A stretch of DNA of 64,000 nt from CAYMKL01 sp964390805 (GTDB taxonomy: Bacteria; Chloroflexota; Anaerolineae; VGOG01): positions 6,017 through 70,016 of the forward strand of contig CAYMKL010000021.1 of assembly GCA_964390805.1 (NCBI GenBank). The letters run 5' to 3'. The position numbers and the translations under genes are program-made. Positions 1-10,000 of the stretch are shown one piece after another. The notes under the pieces were generated by a model. The model was given only the letters and a program-made list of their open reading frames with translations, ran no database searches and was not told the DNA's origin. Numbering within the stretch: the stretch's first letter is position 1; each line of letters begins with the position of its first letter.

Positions 1-1641
1 CTCAACCCAGGCACGCACGGCGGCGGTGGCGTCCAGACTGACCCAACCATTTGCCATCCCAACCGGCAGTGTGATCTGATCCATAATGGTGGCATCGAAA
101 TCACCGCCCGGCGTCGTCCAGGCCGTGCCGGGGCTGGCCAGGGCCCAGGTGGCTCCATCGGGGACGTAGCCGGAACCGGGCCACAAGTCATGGCCAGTCC
201 CTTCGGCCCAATCACGAGTCACCCGATAGAGGGCGATCTGCATGGCGTTTTCTGCACCCACCTCGTAGCGATATAGTTCCACAGTCGCACTGCTGATGGT
301 GATGTCACCAGGCAGGGCCGAGATGTCCCATCGCACCAGGCTGCGGCGGTACTCCTGCCCCGCCCCGAAGAAAGTCTCCAAGTTCTCCAGCCCCCCCAGG
401 TTGGCATTGGATTCGGCGTCGTTGGCCAGAATCACGTCGCTCGTGCCAGCGTAGGACGTATCCGGGCTGACCCCCTGCTGGAAAACCATCGTATACTCGC
501 CGGCAGGACGCGTGCCGGTAGGCGTGGGTGTAGCTGTGGGTGCGCCTGTGGCTGTCGCTGTCGCCGTCGGGGTGGCGGTGGATGGCGTGCCGGTGGCAGT
601 AGGGGTGCGCGTCACTGCACCCCCCACCCAACGATTGTAGAAAACGTTGAGCAACTGCACGTACTCTGCGGTGGCCTTCTGGTGACCGGCCGTTGTGGGG
701 TGGCTGTCCCAATCGGTACTGGTGGGGTAGGCCGAGTAATCGTTGTCTATGGTATGGATGTGTTGTACCGCGCTGTTCCACCAACGGTGGTGATTGCCGT
801 CTTCCTGGCCTGCGTCATTGGGCTCTTCGTTCGTTGCAGGGTCATCCACCCGGGTGGTAGTGCCGTTGGAGGTGAGGATGTTGTAATAGTCAAAGACAGC
901 CACGTTGTTGTAGGAATAGCCATCGAGCCAATCGTTGACCAGCCAGTCGTTCAAGGCACGGGCGTTGGCCGCACGTTGAGCAGGCGTCTGCTCACCTGGG
1001 TACTCCTGGTAGTCGCCCTCTCCCATCGGTGGCGCGGTGATGACAACGAACAACTTATCCTGGCGGGTTTGGAAATAGGTCAGTATGTTATTGTAGACCG
1101 CTTTGTAGTTCGCTACGGTCAACTGGTCGTTGGGTTCTGATCCCGGCGGGTCGTCGGGATTGCCCCACACGTCGGAGTTGGGGTAGCAGGACTTGAACAT
1201 GATGATCTCGTTCTCGCCACCGGGATCGGTCCCCAGACGAGACCAGGAGCCGAAATCGCCGAAATTCTGGCCAGTCTCGTTATACAAGGCGGTCAGAATC
1301 TGGTTACTGCTGGAGCCGGTGAACCATTCAGGCCAGTCTATGATATCTGTCCGGTCACCGATGCTGTTTGGCCCCCACCCATAGTTGGTGGCGCTGACAT
1401 AGTAGTTGTTGTTCATCAGCGCAATGCCCAGCCCCCCAGAGGGTTGATCCGGGTTGGGGTCGGCCAGCCAGTTTCCGCCGCAGGAGTGATGAACGAAGAT
1501 GAGCTTGATGGGAGAGGCGGGCGGGTAGGGGTTGTCGGCCGCCAGACGGCCCTGCGGGCCAGCCGTGGTAGAGTTGGTGGCCAAGAGCAAGGTCAGCACG
1601 GCCACAACCGTCACTATCGTCGCTATCCTCTTGGTTTGCAT
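1..1641 (-). CDS. Secreted SGNH-hydrolase-like protein with DNRLRE-type C-terminal domain (3' end outside window)
   Basis: The frame is open from the ATG at 1641 to the window edge (547 codons), so the C-terminus is missing. A GGAGGG Shine-Dalgarno precedes the ATG. Residues 1-30 form a signal peptide. Residues 45-340 resemble an SGNH/GDSL-like esterase: a nucleophile-type block HHSCGGNW near residue 51 and a DSHPTTAGH block near residue 311 that would supply the catalytic Asp/His. A Thr/Pro-rich linker spans about 340-380. From about 385 the sequence looks like a DNRLRE/disaggregatase-related beta-sandwich, with phrases such as VELYRYEV and W.EGTG. Likely role: an extracellular esterase acting on carbohydrate or glycan, carried by a binding module. 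The fold assignment rests on motif spacing; substrate unknown. Confidence 0.75.
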   Translation of the reverse strand, partial: MQTKRIATIVTVVAVLTLLLATNSTTAGPQGRLAADNPYPPASPIKLIFVHHSCGGNWLADPNPDQPSGGLGIALMNNNYYVSATNYGWGPNSIGDRTDIIDWPEWFTGSSSNQILTALYNETGQNFGDFGSWSRLGTDPGGENEIIMFKSCYPNSDVWGNPDDPPGSEPNDQLTVANYKAVYNNILTYFQTRQDKLFVVITAPPMGEGDYQEYPGEQTPAQRAANARALNDWLVNDWLDGYSYNNVAVFDYYNILTSNGTTTRVDDPATNEEPNDAGQEDGNHHRWWNSAVQHIHTIDNDYSAYPTSTDWDSHPTTAGHQKATAEYVQLLNVFYNRWVGGAVTRTPTATGTPSTATPTATATATGAPTATPTPTGTRPAGEYTMVFQQGVSPDTSYAGTSDVILANDAESNANLGGLENLETFFGAGQEYRRSLVRWDISALPGDITISSATVELYRYEVGAENAMQIALYRVTRDWAEGTGHDLWPGSGYVPDGATWALASPGTAWTTPGGDFDATIMDQITLPVGMANGWVSLDATAAVRAWVE

Positions 1642-1726
1642 CTTATTCCCTCCTTTTGCTAGTGACCACCTAACGGCAGTCCTCAGGCTTGTACTCAGTC
1701 CGTCCATCTGTAGTTTCGCCCGGACA

Positions 1727-2038
1727 TCACCTCCCCCAGCTTAAACAGCCAAAAAGATGCAGAGTCATAATCCAAAGCGGTATCCTATCCCCTTCACTGC
1801 AACTATTATACCCTAAGCCTTGTAGGATGGCAAGAAGAGAGCCACGACCATGAGTCGTTTTAGTGATCCCTGCCGGCTGGACAACATCTCGGCCGCGACA
1901 CTCTCCACCGAAGAGCAAAGCCACCTGCATCAATCGTACAGGTGGCTTTGTTTCGCTATCCAAGACCTCTCCCTTCAGAGCCAGCGTAACCAAGACCAAT
2001 AGGCCAAAGAATCTCTGTGTGGCTTTGAGGATTGACAT
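1727..2038 (-). pseudogene. Remnant: start of a secreted-protein gene running into a terminator
   Basis: An ATG at 2038 has a strong AGAGGAGA ribosome site and encodes MSILKATQRFFGLLVLVTLA, which looks like a signal peptide. After about 28 codons the frame runs through a perfect hairpin (1916-1950), and the rest of the predicted protein has no recognisable features. I read it as the 5' end of a lost gene, fused by deletion to non-coding sequence. The remainder of 1642-2105 holds nothing else I can support. A real small secreted protein of 103 residues is the alternative. Confidence 0.3.
1916..1950 (-). terminator. Hairpin terminator after the truncated SARP gene
   Basis: Perfect 12-bp stem CAAAGCCACCTG / CAGGTGGCTTTG with an 11-nt loop. 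It lies downstream of the truncated SARP fragment on the minus strand. The T-rich side (TTTGTTT) is on the plus strand, so direction is uncertain. Confidence 0.5.
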
Positions 2039-2105
2039 ATTTTCTCCTCTTGACACGATGGTCTGTTTATTAAGACGGCGCAGGAGAAGATTGGTTCCCT
2101 AATGG

Positions 2106-2417
2106 TCATTGATCTGGTGACCCGCTTGCCTTCAGGTACGGCTTCCGGAAGCAGGCAGAGACCAGACACAAGCTTTGTGCTTGGGGGAGACAACGGCGGA
2201 TGTGCCAGAGGGCCGTGGAGAGGGAGCGGCGCGCCTTGCGCTCTGGCCGGTCGCCCCAGAAGAGACCGACCAACCGATCTCGGGGCTGGGGTCGCTGTCG
2301 GTGGAGGATCAGGTAGGCCAGCAGAGACTGAGATTTGAGAGTGGGGGGCTTGAGTAGTGGTTGGTTATCATAGCGGATGTCCAGTGTGCCCAGAAAGTGC
2401 AACCGTAAGGCAGACAC
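2106..2417 (-). pseudogene. Truncated SARP regulator (N-terminal winged helix only)
   Basis: From a GTG at 2417, preceded by GGAGGTCTGGCA exactly as in the intact SARP genes, the product follows the N-termini of the regulators at 14472, 21024 and 37329 closely for about 77 residues (for example SLLAYLILHR and ALWHIRRCLP). It then loses all similarity and stops at 103 residues. Only the OmpR-like winged-helix half of the DNA-binding region is left; the BTAD domain, ATPase and TPRs are gone. Promoter and hairpin upstream match the intact copies, so this is a 3'-truncated duplicate. A short expressed DNA-binding peptide is possible but unproven. Confidence 0.75.
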
Positions 2418-2498
2418 TGCCAGACCTCCTTCGAAACCTGCCTAGCGTGGTATTCTTACATCGTGCCTCAAGGTGAGACGATCATCATCGCTTGATAT

Positions 2499-2526
2499 AG
2501 TATAGCAGATTTCGGCCTTTTGGCAA
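2499..2526 (-). promoter_or_regulatory. SARP-cassette promoter, copy 1
   Basis: On the minus strand TTGCCA, 16-nt spacer, TATACT, with GCCAAAAGGC overlapping the -35. The same -35, spacer length and -10 occur upstream of three intact SARP genes (17933, 24449, 41234). It drives the truncated SARP at 2417. Confidence 0.65.
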
Positions 2527-2529
2527 GAG

Positions 2530-2563
2530 AAGAGGCCACCAGGTCAACGAGCGGTGGCCTCTT
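2530..2563 (-). terminator. Intergenic hairpin AAGAGGCCACC/GGTGGCCTCTT, copy 1
   Basis: Perfect 11-bp stem between the small-protein gene at 2600 and the SARP promoter. Related hairpins occur at 17964, 24480, 31056 and 41266. Position suggests termination of the small-protein transcript just before the SARP promoter. Confidence 0.6.
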
Positions 2564-2599
2564 TGTGTATATCAAACCTCGGCTCAATGCCATCCACGT

Positions 2600-2815
2600 T
2601 CACTTCTCCTTCCTTGCGGGTTGGCGCTCATCGTTCCCCATAACACCAATGCGGCGGACAAACTCCAGCATCCCATCCACGTCAAGGAACGCGGCACTCT
2701 CCCCGCTCTGCACGTGCTCAATCTGACCGCGCCAGCGGGACCCGGCGGCCGACCACTCTTGCCAGAAGCGGACAACGAAGGTGCTGATTGGGAGAACTGG
2801 GGATGGTTCAGCCAT
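2600..2815 (-). CDS. Small conserved protein of the SARP cassette (71 aa), unknown function
   Basis: ATG at 2815 with a GGAGGAATCCCGC leader. The product has a conserved core: RFWQEWSAAGSRWRG, then IEHVQSG, then FL-x-ML-F-VRRIGVM. Three paralogues lie in this window at 17979, 24552 and 31127; the C-terminal tail after GVM is variable. There is no signal peptide or membrane segment, and it looks like a small soluble alpha/beta protein. It sits directly upstream of the truncated SARP gene. I know of no assigned function; similar short hypothetical proteins occur in Chloroflexota. Co-occurrence suggests a partner or target of the regulators, which is inference. Confidence 0.7.
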   Translation of the reverse strand: MAEPSPVLPISTFVVRFWQEWSAAGSRWRGQIEHVQSGESAAFLDVDGMLEFVRRIGVMGNDERQPARKEK

Positions 2816-2887
2816 GCGGGATTCCTCCTCCGGGCGGATCCTGGTGATTTCAAAGCATGGGGGCCTAGGGTGGTTCCGATTCGCAGA

Positions 2888-3640
2888 CTACGCGGCATCC
2901 GCCAGCCACTCAGCGGTATCCACAAGGCGGTAGCCATAGCCACGAACGGTATGAATGTAGCGAGGCGCTGAAGGATCATCTTCCAGTTTCCCTCGCAGCC
3001 AGCAGATGTGTACGTCCAACGTGTGGGTATCACCGATCCAGCCTTCCCCCCACGCTTGATCGAACAAATCCTGGCGCGGAATGGCCTTACCATCGTTTTC
3101 CATCAGCACGCACAAAAGATCGTACTCTCGCGGCGACAGTTCGATCAGCCGGCCGGCTCGCCACACCTGGTGGACGCCGCGGTCCAGCACGATGTCGCCC
3201 ACCACGATCCGGTCGCTCGGTGGGGATGTCTGGTGGCGGTCCAGTTCGCGACGGCCAAGCAGTGTCCGCATCCGGGCCACAAGCTCCTGGAAGCTGAAGG
3301 GCTTGACGACGTAATCATCGGCGCTGATTCCCAGGCCCTTGACACGATCCGTCTCATGATGCCAGGCACTGAGCATGATGATGGGCACGACCGACTCCTG
3401 CCGCAGGGTGCGGCACACGGCAAAGCCGTCCATCTGCGGCAGCATCGCGTCTAGCAAGACGAGGTCGGGCTGAGCGGCACGCGCATACTCCAGGCCCTGT
3501 TGACCGTCCGTGGCGTGAAGCGCCCGAAAGCCGTGGTCTTGGAGGCCGATGGTCAAGGGTACGGCAGAACTCACGTCATTTTCGATCAGAAGGATTGTGG
3601 CCTGCACTGAGCCGTGTCGAAGTGTTGGTCTATTCAGCAT
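2888..3640 (-). CDS. OmpR/PhoB-type response regulator (orphan)
   Basis: N-terminal receiver domain with the acidic pair in LLIEND, phospho-acceptor Asp in LVLLDAMLP, and VKPF carrying the conserved Lys. The C-terminal winged helix (about residues 140-240) ends in RYIHTVRGYGYRLV, typical of the OmpR family. I chose the ATG at 3640, preceded by GGAGAAGGATC, over the ATG five codons upstream. The start overlaps the stop of the dockerin gene by 7 nt (ATGCTGA), implying translational coupling. No histidine kinase lies next to it, so its signal is unknown. It presumably binds DNA as a dimer after Asp phosphorylation. Confidence 0.9.
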   Translation of the reverse strand: MLNRPTLRHGSVQATILLIENDVSSAVPLTIGLQDHGFRALHATDGQQGLEYARAAQPDLVLLDAMLPQMDGFAVCRTLRQESVVPIIMLSAWHHETDRVKGLGISADDYVVKPFSFQELVARMRTLLGRRELDRHQTSPPSDRIVVGDIVLDRGVHQVWRAGRLIELSPREYDLLCVLMENDGKAIPRQDLFDQAWGEGWIGDTHTLDVHICWLRGKLEDDPSAPRYIHTVRGYGYRLVDTAEWLADAA

Positions 3641-4089
3641 GATCCTTCTCCCCACTGCGCTACCACCAGCATGATGTCTACGACGTCAATGTCACAGTCG
3701 TCATCCAGGTCGTAGTAGGCATCATAGCACTCATCCCCACAGCGGCAGCGCCAGCGACTGGCTACCTGCATGACGTCGGACATGTTCACCACCCCGTTGT
3801 CGTCCAGGTCGTGGAGCACGGCACAGCGGTGGAAGCCGCCTTGCAGGGTGTAGTCTCCGCCGCTGAGGATGCCGGCATCGAGTTGCCCCACCGCGCCGTT
3901 GAGGGTATACCCTCCGCCGCTGCACTCGCCCCCGCCATTATCCACACTGGACCAGGAGAGGTCATAGCCTGTACTGAGCGAGGTCGAAGTGCCACCGCCG
4001 GACTGAGCAGAGGCAACGGTGACCAGCAGGAGCAGGGCCACCAGGGGCAGGACAGCCTGTCTGAGTCGTTGCATGTTTATGTGTTCCAT
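3634..4089 (-). CDS. Short secreted protein with dockerin type I-like C-terminus
   Basis: 151 residues. Signal peptide to about residue 28 (LPLVALLLLVTVASA), then a Gly-rich region with YTLNGAVGQ and YTLQGGF, then two EF-hand-like dockerin repeats: DLDDNGVVNMSDVMQVASRW and DLDDDCDIDVVDIMLVVAQW. These provide paired Ca-binding loops followed by a helix. RBS GGAGG nine nt before the ATG. It is the last of a tandem series of dockerin and beta-helix genes and is coupled to the response regulator. Dockerins classically bind cohesins; none is visible here, so the partner is unknown. Confidence 0.8.
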   Translation of the reverse strand: MEHINMQRLRQAVLPLVALLLLVTVASAQSGGGTSTSLSTGYDLSWSSVDNGGGECSGGGYTLNGAVGQLDAGILSGGDYTLQGGFHRCAVLHDLDDNGVVNMSDVMQVASRWRCRCGDECYDAYYDLDDDCDIDVVDIMLVVAQWGEGSC

Positions 4090-4463
4090 GTTGCATCTCC
4101 TCCACCTATGATACCGCTATCATTGATGTGTATGGATTGGTTGACCCAATAGGATCCAGGGGGAACAAACACTGTCCCGCCATTGGCCGATACAACATCA
4201 ATCGCTGCCTGAATCGCCGCCCAATCGATTTCGTCATCCAGACTCGTAGCATGTGGGTAGATGGCTTGCGCTTCTGCCAGTGTGGCGTAACGCTAACTGA
4301 GTGGATGCGAGTCCCCGTTACCAATTGCGCCATAGTCCTTGACATTGACCACGCCGAGAACACCTCGTAGGGTTCCGTCCTCGCGATGGGCTACGCGTAG
4401 GAACTCGTTCAGCATAGCGCCCCACGTGCCTTCGTCGCTACCAGGTATAGGTAAGCGTGCCAT
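4077..4463 (-). pseudogene. Broken beta-helix (pectate-lyase-like) gene with in-frame TAG
   Basis: ATG at 4463 with RBS AAAGGAGGAG. The first 50 residues closely match the N-terminus of the gene at 6529 (LPIPGSDEGTWG, LNEFLRV, VVNVKDYGA). A TAG at 4293-4295 interrupts the frame at codon 57. The same frame then continues with convincing Pectate_lyase_3-like sequence (IDWAAIQAAIDVVSANGGTV, FVPPGSYWVN) before stopping at 4077, where the dockerin gene begins. The gene is therefore both nonsense-interrupted and 3'-truncated; intact relatives run to several hundred residues. Confidence 0.75.
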
Positions 4464-4514
4464 GTTAGTCTCCTCCTTTGTGCATTATATGATGGATAGA
4501 TGCTGCAACCTTGT

Positions 4515-4650
4515 CTACGAACACGTCTCTCCCCAGTGTACCACCGCCATCATGATATCCACCACGGTGATGATTCCATCCCGATCCAGGCCGAACCGTG
4601 ATATCCAATCAGGGTCTCCCTCTCGCAGGAAGCGAAGCGGCACAAGCGAT
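4515..4650 (-). pseudogene. Dockerin C-terminal remnant
   Basis: The frame ending at the TAG at 4515 encodes LDRDGIITVVDIMMAVVHWG followed by ETCS. This matches the tail of the dockerin protein at 6579 almost residue for residue. No start codon, signal peptide or first repeat is left. It lies between two copies of the beta-helix gene, which shows that a dockerin plus beta-helix unit was duplicated and has decayed. Confidence 0.7.
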
Positions 4651-4653
4651 GAG

Positions 4654-6529
4654 CTATGCAGCTACCAGGTTGTCCTGGATGATCACGCCATCCCCGTAGC
4701 CCGTCAGCACTGGCTCAATGTCGTAGTCACACTCACGGAAGTAATTCCCGTGGATCCACATGCGATGTGGACCAATAGCGGGAAGCGCACTACTCCTGGA
4801 CCAAATGCCACAATAGAGACCGGATAGTTGATTATTGGCAATCACCAACCCATTGACAGGGTAGCCACTGCTTCCGTCACACCAAATGCTGATCCCTCGC
4901 AGGCCACTCACCTCGGATTCACCACAGTATATCGAGTTCCCCTCGACAACACAATCCTCAATGCCACTGGAATCAATCAACGCGAGTGCGATGCCGTCCC
5001 GCTGCGCCGTGTCGGTTTCCGGTGGGCGCAAGTAGATGACATTCCCAGCCACCACTGTACGCACCCATGCACCCCAGAGCTTGATACCAAGCTTAACCTC
5101 GCGCAGGATATTCCCGCTGATCAAGTGACCACCGATACCATGATCAGTAACCTTGATTCCCGAGTGCAGACTTTCGATGTAGTTGTTCACAATCATCATG
5201 TCGCCGTTATAGGTCCTGATCCCTACCAAGTCTTTTCCCAACCTGTAGATGTTTAGCGTTTCATCTCCTACGATCACAATGTATGTGTGGCCCTGATCTG
5301 TATCGTCTATTTGCCATCGGCTGCCTTCCACTTCCTCTTCAATGGTGACGTTCTCCGAAAGGGAGATCCCGTGGTCTTCAAACGCCTGCCGAAACCCTTC
5401 CGAAAGAACCCCCAGTTCTAAATCACTTTGGAACTCCAACCCGACGCTAAACAAGAACCCCAACCTTATATCCTCCCGAATCATGTTTTCACAAATGCGA
5501 ATCGCGTAACTTCGAGGAGAGTCTTCCCCCGGGGGGGGGGGAACCATCGCGATTGGTCCCCTTGACCGTGATCACGCCTTCGTTTCCTCCTGCGTTCACG
5601 AGCGTGTTGTGACTGACTTCGGAATAACGCGCTTTTAGGTAGATCCCTTCCGCGCCCGATCCTCCGCCATTCTGCACTTTCTCGATATGGTTGTGGGTAA
5701 CGATGATCTCACGACCAGCAGCGATCACACCATGAATATCCGTTCCTTCAAGCTCAGACACAAGATTCGTACACACATTGTGGCTGATGATTGCCTTCTT
5801 CCACTCATCATCATAGTCATCATCAAATCCTCGATTTGTATCCCCGACCTGAATCGCAGTCTTCCTACAGTCTGAGATACGATTTCCCACGATCATTGCT
5901 GTATCGAACCCAGAGCGCACAGAGATAGCGACCCAATCGGAGTTTTCGACCACGCAGTTCTCAACACTGACATAGCTGATTCTATGAGTGTCTGGCTCTG
6001 CACCCCAAGCATCGATCGCATTATAAATCGAATTGAATGCGCAGTTTCGCACAGAAAGCTGGTCGATAGGTGAAGTGTGGCTCGTAACAATAGTGCGCCC
6101 CCAATTCTCGAACGACAGGCCATCAACAACGACACGTACCGTATCAGAACCAACAGACTCCCTGATGTTCAGAAAATGGTTCTCGGGCAAATCGGCCAGA
6201 CCTGGCCCAATAAGTGTCACCGTTCCCTCGTGCGCAAGAAGCGTAAGAGACTTCTCAACAATATGTGTAGACCAGCCACCGAGAGAATACGTACCAGGCG
6301 GAAAGAATACGACACACCTAGACCCCTCTGACTCTGTGCAGGTGATGGCCTCCTGGATCGCTGCCGAGTCATTCGTTGTGCCGTCACCAACTGCCCCAAA
6401 ATCCTTGACATTGACTACGCCGATAACACCTCGAAGGCTGCCATCTTCGTGATGGGACACGCGCAAGAACTCGTTTAGCAGAGTGCCCCATGTGCCTTCG
6501 TCGCTACCAGGTACAGGTAAACGTGCCAT
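4654..6529 (-). CDS. Right-handed beta-helix (pectate-lyase-like) protein, frameshifted at a C11 run
   Basis: ATG at 6529 with AAGGAGGAG upstream. The first ORF (to 5489) starts with a short module (LPVPGSDEGTWG, LNEFLRVSHHEDG) reminiscent of phage tail-fibre N-termini. A beta-helix follows: FGAVGDGTTNDSAAIQEAI, FFPPGTYSL and many VENCVV/IVGNRIS rungs. At 5531-5541 eleven C (minus strand) throw the frame; with ten C it reads NRDGSPPPGEDSPRS and continues smoothly through the second ORF (rungs such as MIVNNYIES, VIANNQLSG) to the stop at 4654. The joined product would be about 625 residues. No signal peptide is evident. The run may be a phase-variable tract or a base-calling error. Confidence 0.75.
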
Positions 6530-6578
6530 GTTAGTCTCCTCCTTGTTCACTATGAGTAGATAGGTGCTGTAATCTTAT

Positions 6579-6959
6579 TTACGAACACGTCTCTCCCCAG
6601 TGTACCACCGCCATCATGATGTCCACGACGGTGATGATTCCATCGCCGTTGAGGTCGTAGCGAGGATCCCAGTCAGGATCCTCGTCCGTCATGCGCCAGT
6701 GGCTGGCGATGGCCATGATGTCTTGGATGTCTACGATGCCGTCGGGGACCTCGGGGAACACGTCTCCGATCGGGACACAGTAGCCGGAGTAGCAGCCCTG
6801 GCCATATAGGCCACTGCCGTAGGCCGTACCCGGGCAAGGAGCCCGAAGAACGGCTGGGATGGTCAGGAGCTTGGCCTGAAAACTGGCCATCAAGACCGAT
6901 AGCTGAAGATTCAGCTTCAGAAAAGCGCGTCGGGTCATGATGCGGTTAAACAGAGACAT
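6579..6959 (-). CDS. Tat-exported dockerin protein
   Basis: 126 residues. The N-terminus has a twin-arginine motif TRRAFLKL followed by a hydrophobic stretch, suggesting Tat rather than Sec export. A short Cys-containing segment (QGCYSGYC) precedes two dockerin repeats, DGIVDIQDIMAIASHW and DLNGDGIITVVDIMMAVVHW. RBS AAGGAG before the ATG. It is the head of the duplicated dockerin/beta-helix array and lies 49 bp upstream of the frameshifted beta-helix gene. With so little other sequence, it may act as a free dockerin adaptor. Confidence 0.8.
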   Translation of the reverse strand: MSLFNRIMTRRAFLKLNLQLSVLMASFQAKLLTIPAVLRAPCPGTAYGSGLYGQGCYSGYCVPIGDVFPEVPDGIVDIQDIMAIASHWRMTDEDPDWDPRYDLNGDGIITVVDIMMAVVHWGETCS

Positions 6960-7076
6960 GGGTTATTCTCCTTTTCAGAGCATGGATAGGCAATGGGTAA
7001 CCCTTCACGGTGACCTCGGAAGTCTGTCAGGCCGGCCCGACTTCATCCACACGCCACCATCTGCACCCAATACCGA

Positions 7077-10000
7077 CTAGGTATGCCACCGCGCGGCAAC
7101 CAACAGTACATCCTGCACGTCGATGTCGCCGTCCCGGTCCATGTCGTGGCGATTGCTGAAGCCATCCTGACTGTTGTTGCTGCCCCAGCGTGCTACCACT
7201 TCCATGATGTCTACAACAGTGACCCGGTCATCACTGTTGACATCGAAGTAGGCCCTACTGTTGGTGATCGTCACGGTTACAGACGCTTTAACGGTACTCC
7301 CCAACTCATCACTGGTGAATGTCAGGGTACCGGTGTGGACCCCGTCGTTGAGTTCAAATGCCTGCACCAGAATGGTAGGGCCGGCCGGCGTGGAGCCGGT
7401 CGCGGCGCTGGCTCCCAGCCATTTTACGTCGGCCGTCAGTGTCCAAGTGACGGGTGCACGACTGGCCACAAAGATCTGCTGCTGGGGAAGCGGTGTGCGT
7501 ACCGATAGATCGGCGTCAAAGACCAGGGCCGTGGGGGCTACAGACAACTCGTCGGGCGGCAAGGGCTGATCGATCGTTAATGGATCGGTACCCTCAACGA
7601 TCTCGTCAGCGTCGCTGCGGCCATCCCCATCGCTGTCGGAATTGTTGGGATCCAGGCCACGTTTGCGCTCCATGATCAGCGGCAGTCCGTCCTGGTCAGC
7701 ATCGCTGTAGACATCTCTCTCGTTCAACGGGTTGAGTCCGTCGGCGAGCTCCTCGTCATCGGGGATGCCATCGTAGTCGTAATCGCCCTCGACCGTTACA
7801 GCGACGGTGGTACTGGCAGTCAGTCCAGCGCTGTTCTCCGCTTCAAGAGTCAAGATGTGGGTGCCAACGCTGAGGAAGACGCCCAGCTCAGATCCGGTTC
7901 CCAGCTCGCCGTCCCGGTTGCTGCTCCAGCGCAGGTTGGCGTCAGCCACGGCGCCATCTTGATTGTCATCGGCGCCGCCGGAGAGCATGATGCGCTGCCC
8001 CTCTAGGAAAGTTCGGCCATCTGTTGGCTGTCCGATGTAGGGCCTGGGCGGTTGGCTGACCACTTGAAACGCCTCTGAGATGGCGCTGCCGCTGTTGAAT
8101 CCGTCGCTGGCTGTCACCCGAAAGCGGGCGTTGATAGCGCCGGCAAGCTGATACACCGGCACCTCCACTGTACCGCTGCTGCTGCTGAAGGCCACCGGCG
8201 TCCAGGTGACACCGTCGTCCGCCGAGTAGTCGATCACAATCTCCAGGGGATCGCCATCCTTGTCGTTGGCCGTCCAGGTGACAGGGATGGTACCGCTTTG
8301 GTAGCCGCCGCCGGTTGGACTGCTGATGGCGACGCCGGGCACGGCATCCCCGGCACTGAAGGTATCCAGCGCCGTGTCGTTGTGACGCAATTCGATGCGG
8401 GTCACGTCGTCCTGGCGCAGTATCGTCGTGGCGAAGAAGCCGGTGTCGTGCTCCACCACCGTGGCGCTGTCGTATGGCGTAGCGCTGAAGACGGGAAAAA
8501 TGCCGGTGCGCGCCAGTTCAGCGCCGACCTTGTTCAGTTGTACCAACCAATAGCCGGTGGCAAAACTGGCGTCGAGAGGAGCATCCGCACCCAGCACTTC
8601 CACCCGGTACAGTTCGCCGGTGTCGGCGGCCTTGTTGACCGTGCCAGAGACATAGAGCCGCTGCCCCGGCATGGGGCGCGGTGAGGGAATGTCGCCGGCA
8701 TCCGCCGTGGTCGAGGTTGCTGCGTTCAGTGTCGTCGCGGCCAATCCTCCACCGGGTGAGAGATCGTCGATGAACCCTCGCACAAAAGATGTGCCAAATT
8801 CTATAAGAACGGCCGGCACATCAACTGGCTCGTAGAAGACATTGTCATTCTCACGTTCGCAAGCGTAGCTCATGATGGCCTTGCCGCGGTGGGTAGCTTC
8901 GTCAGCCGGGTTTCCAGCCACGTCCATCCAAAGCTGCCCACGAAACTGCTCTCCTGTAATAGGGTTGACCACTGGCTCCGTTACGCCCGGCTGGCGATAG
9001 AGGGTCCTGTCCGCGTTATAAGACGCACCGGCGTCGTCGCACCAGCCGCCATCCAGTTCGTCGGTCAACGAATGGCTAGGGTTGTCGGTATCGAAGGGAG
9101 CTGAATCGAAACCGTTGGGGGCATAAGGTTTCACGAGGCTCATGATGTGACCAAATTCGTGGCCGAACAGCTCGCTTATCTGAGCATCGTCGCCATTTGC
9201 CCAACCTACATAGAGCGGAATCTCCAGATGGCAACCTTCGAAGTCTCCTACAAAACCAAACGTAAAGATGTGCGCAAGGGCACTGCCTATGTCACACAGC
9301 AAGTCTAGTGGATCCAACAACAGCAGATTGAGTAGTTGGCTGAGATCAGGCCAGAAAGCCATGCCGGGCACGCCTGTCGCCACCCGGTCATCGACGACCC
9401 CAAAGGCAATCAACGCGTCTGGGTCGTGGCGGTCGTTCCACTGGCGACGTGCCCGATCCATATCGTGGGACGTTGTGTAGAGCTCCCACGCGTTGCCCAG
9501 GTCAACCGACCCGCTCCGGGTCAATACGACATCCGACCACGCAAACTCCACCTGACCCGTGGGCATGATACGCCGCTCTAGCTCGTCCAGGCCGCTCCAC
9601 ACATGGTTCTGCATGGCAACAAAATCGGCCAGCGAGTAGCCTTCCTGCATGATGGGCACCAGCAGCACCCGCATCACGAGGTCCGGCCAAAAGAAGGCAG
9701 TACTGGTAGACTCCGCCACGAGATAGCCACGGTGCCTCAGCTCAGTGTGCACCTGCAACTCAGAGCCGAGGAAGCCGAGGAAATCGCCTACCTCAGGCGT
9801 CAGAGAGATGTTGAGGCTATTGACTACATCTCGAAGCAGCACGTCTGTCAGCGCCCCCGAGGAGGGCACCGGGTCAGCATCGGGATAGCGGATTTCGTAG
9901 GAGCGACTTTCGCCACTATCAGGATTAGTAAAGGTAACCTCCACTGTATCCACTTCCAGCCGATCCCCAGAGCGCGGCGCCACGTCGTGGATCAGGTAAT

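Noticed and set aside
682..1140. Plus-strand ORF of 152 codons
   Set aside because: It overlaps the SGNH/DNRLRE gene on the other strand, which has a signal peptide, motifs and ribosome site.
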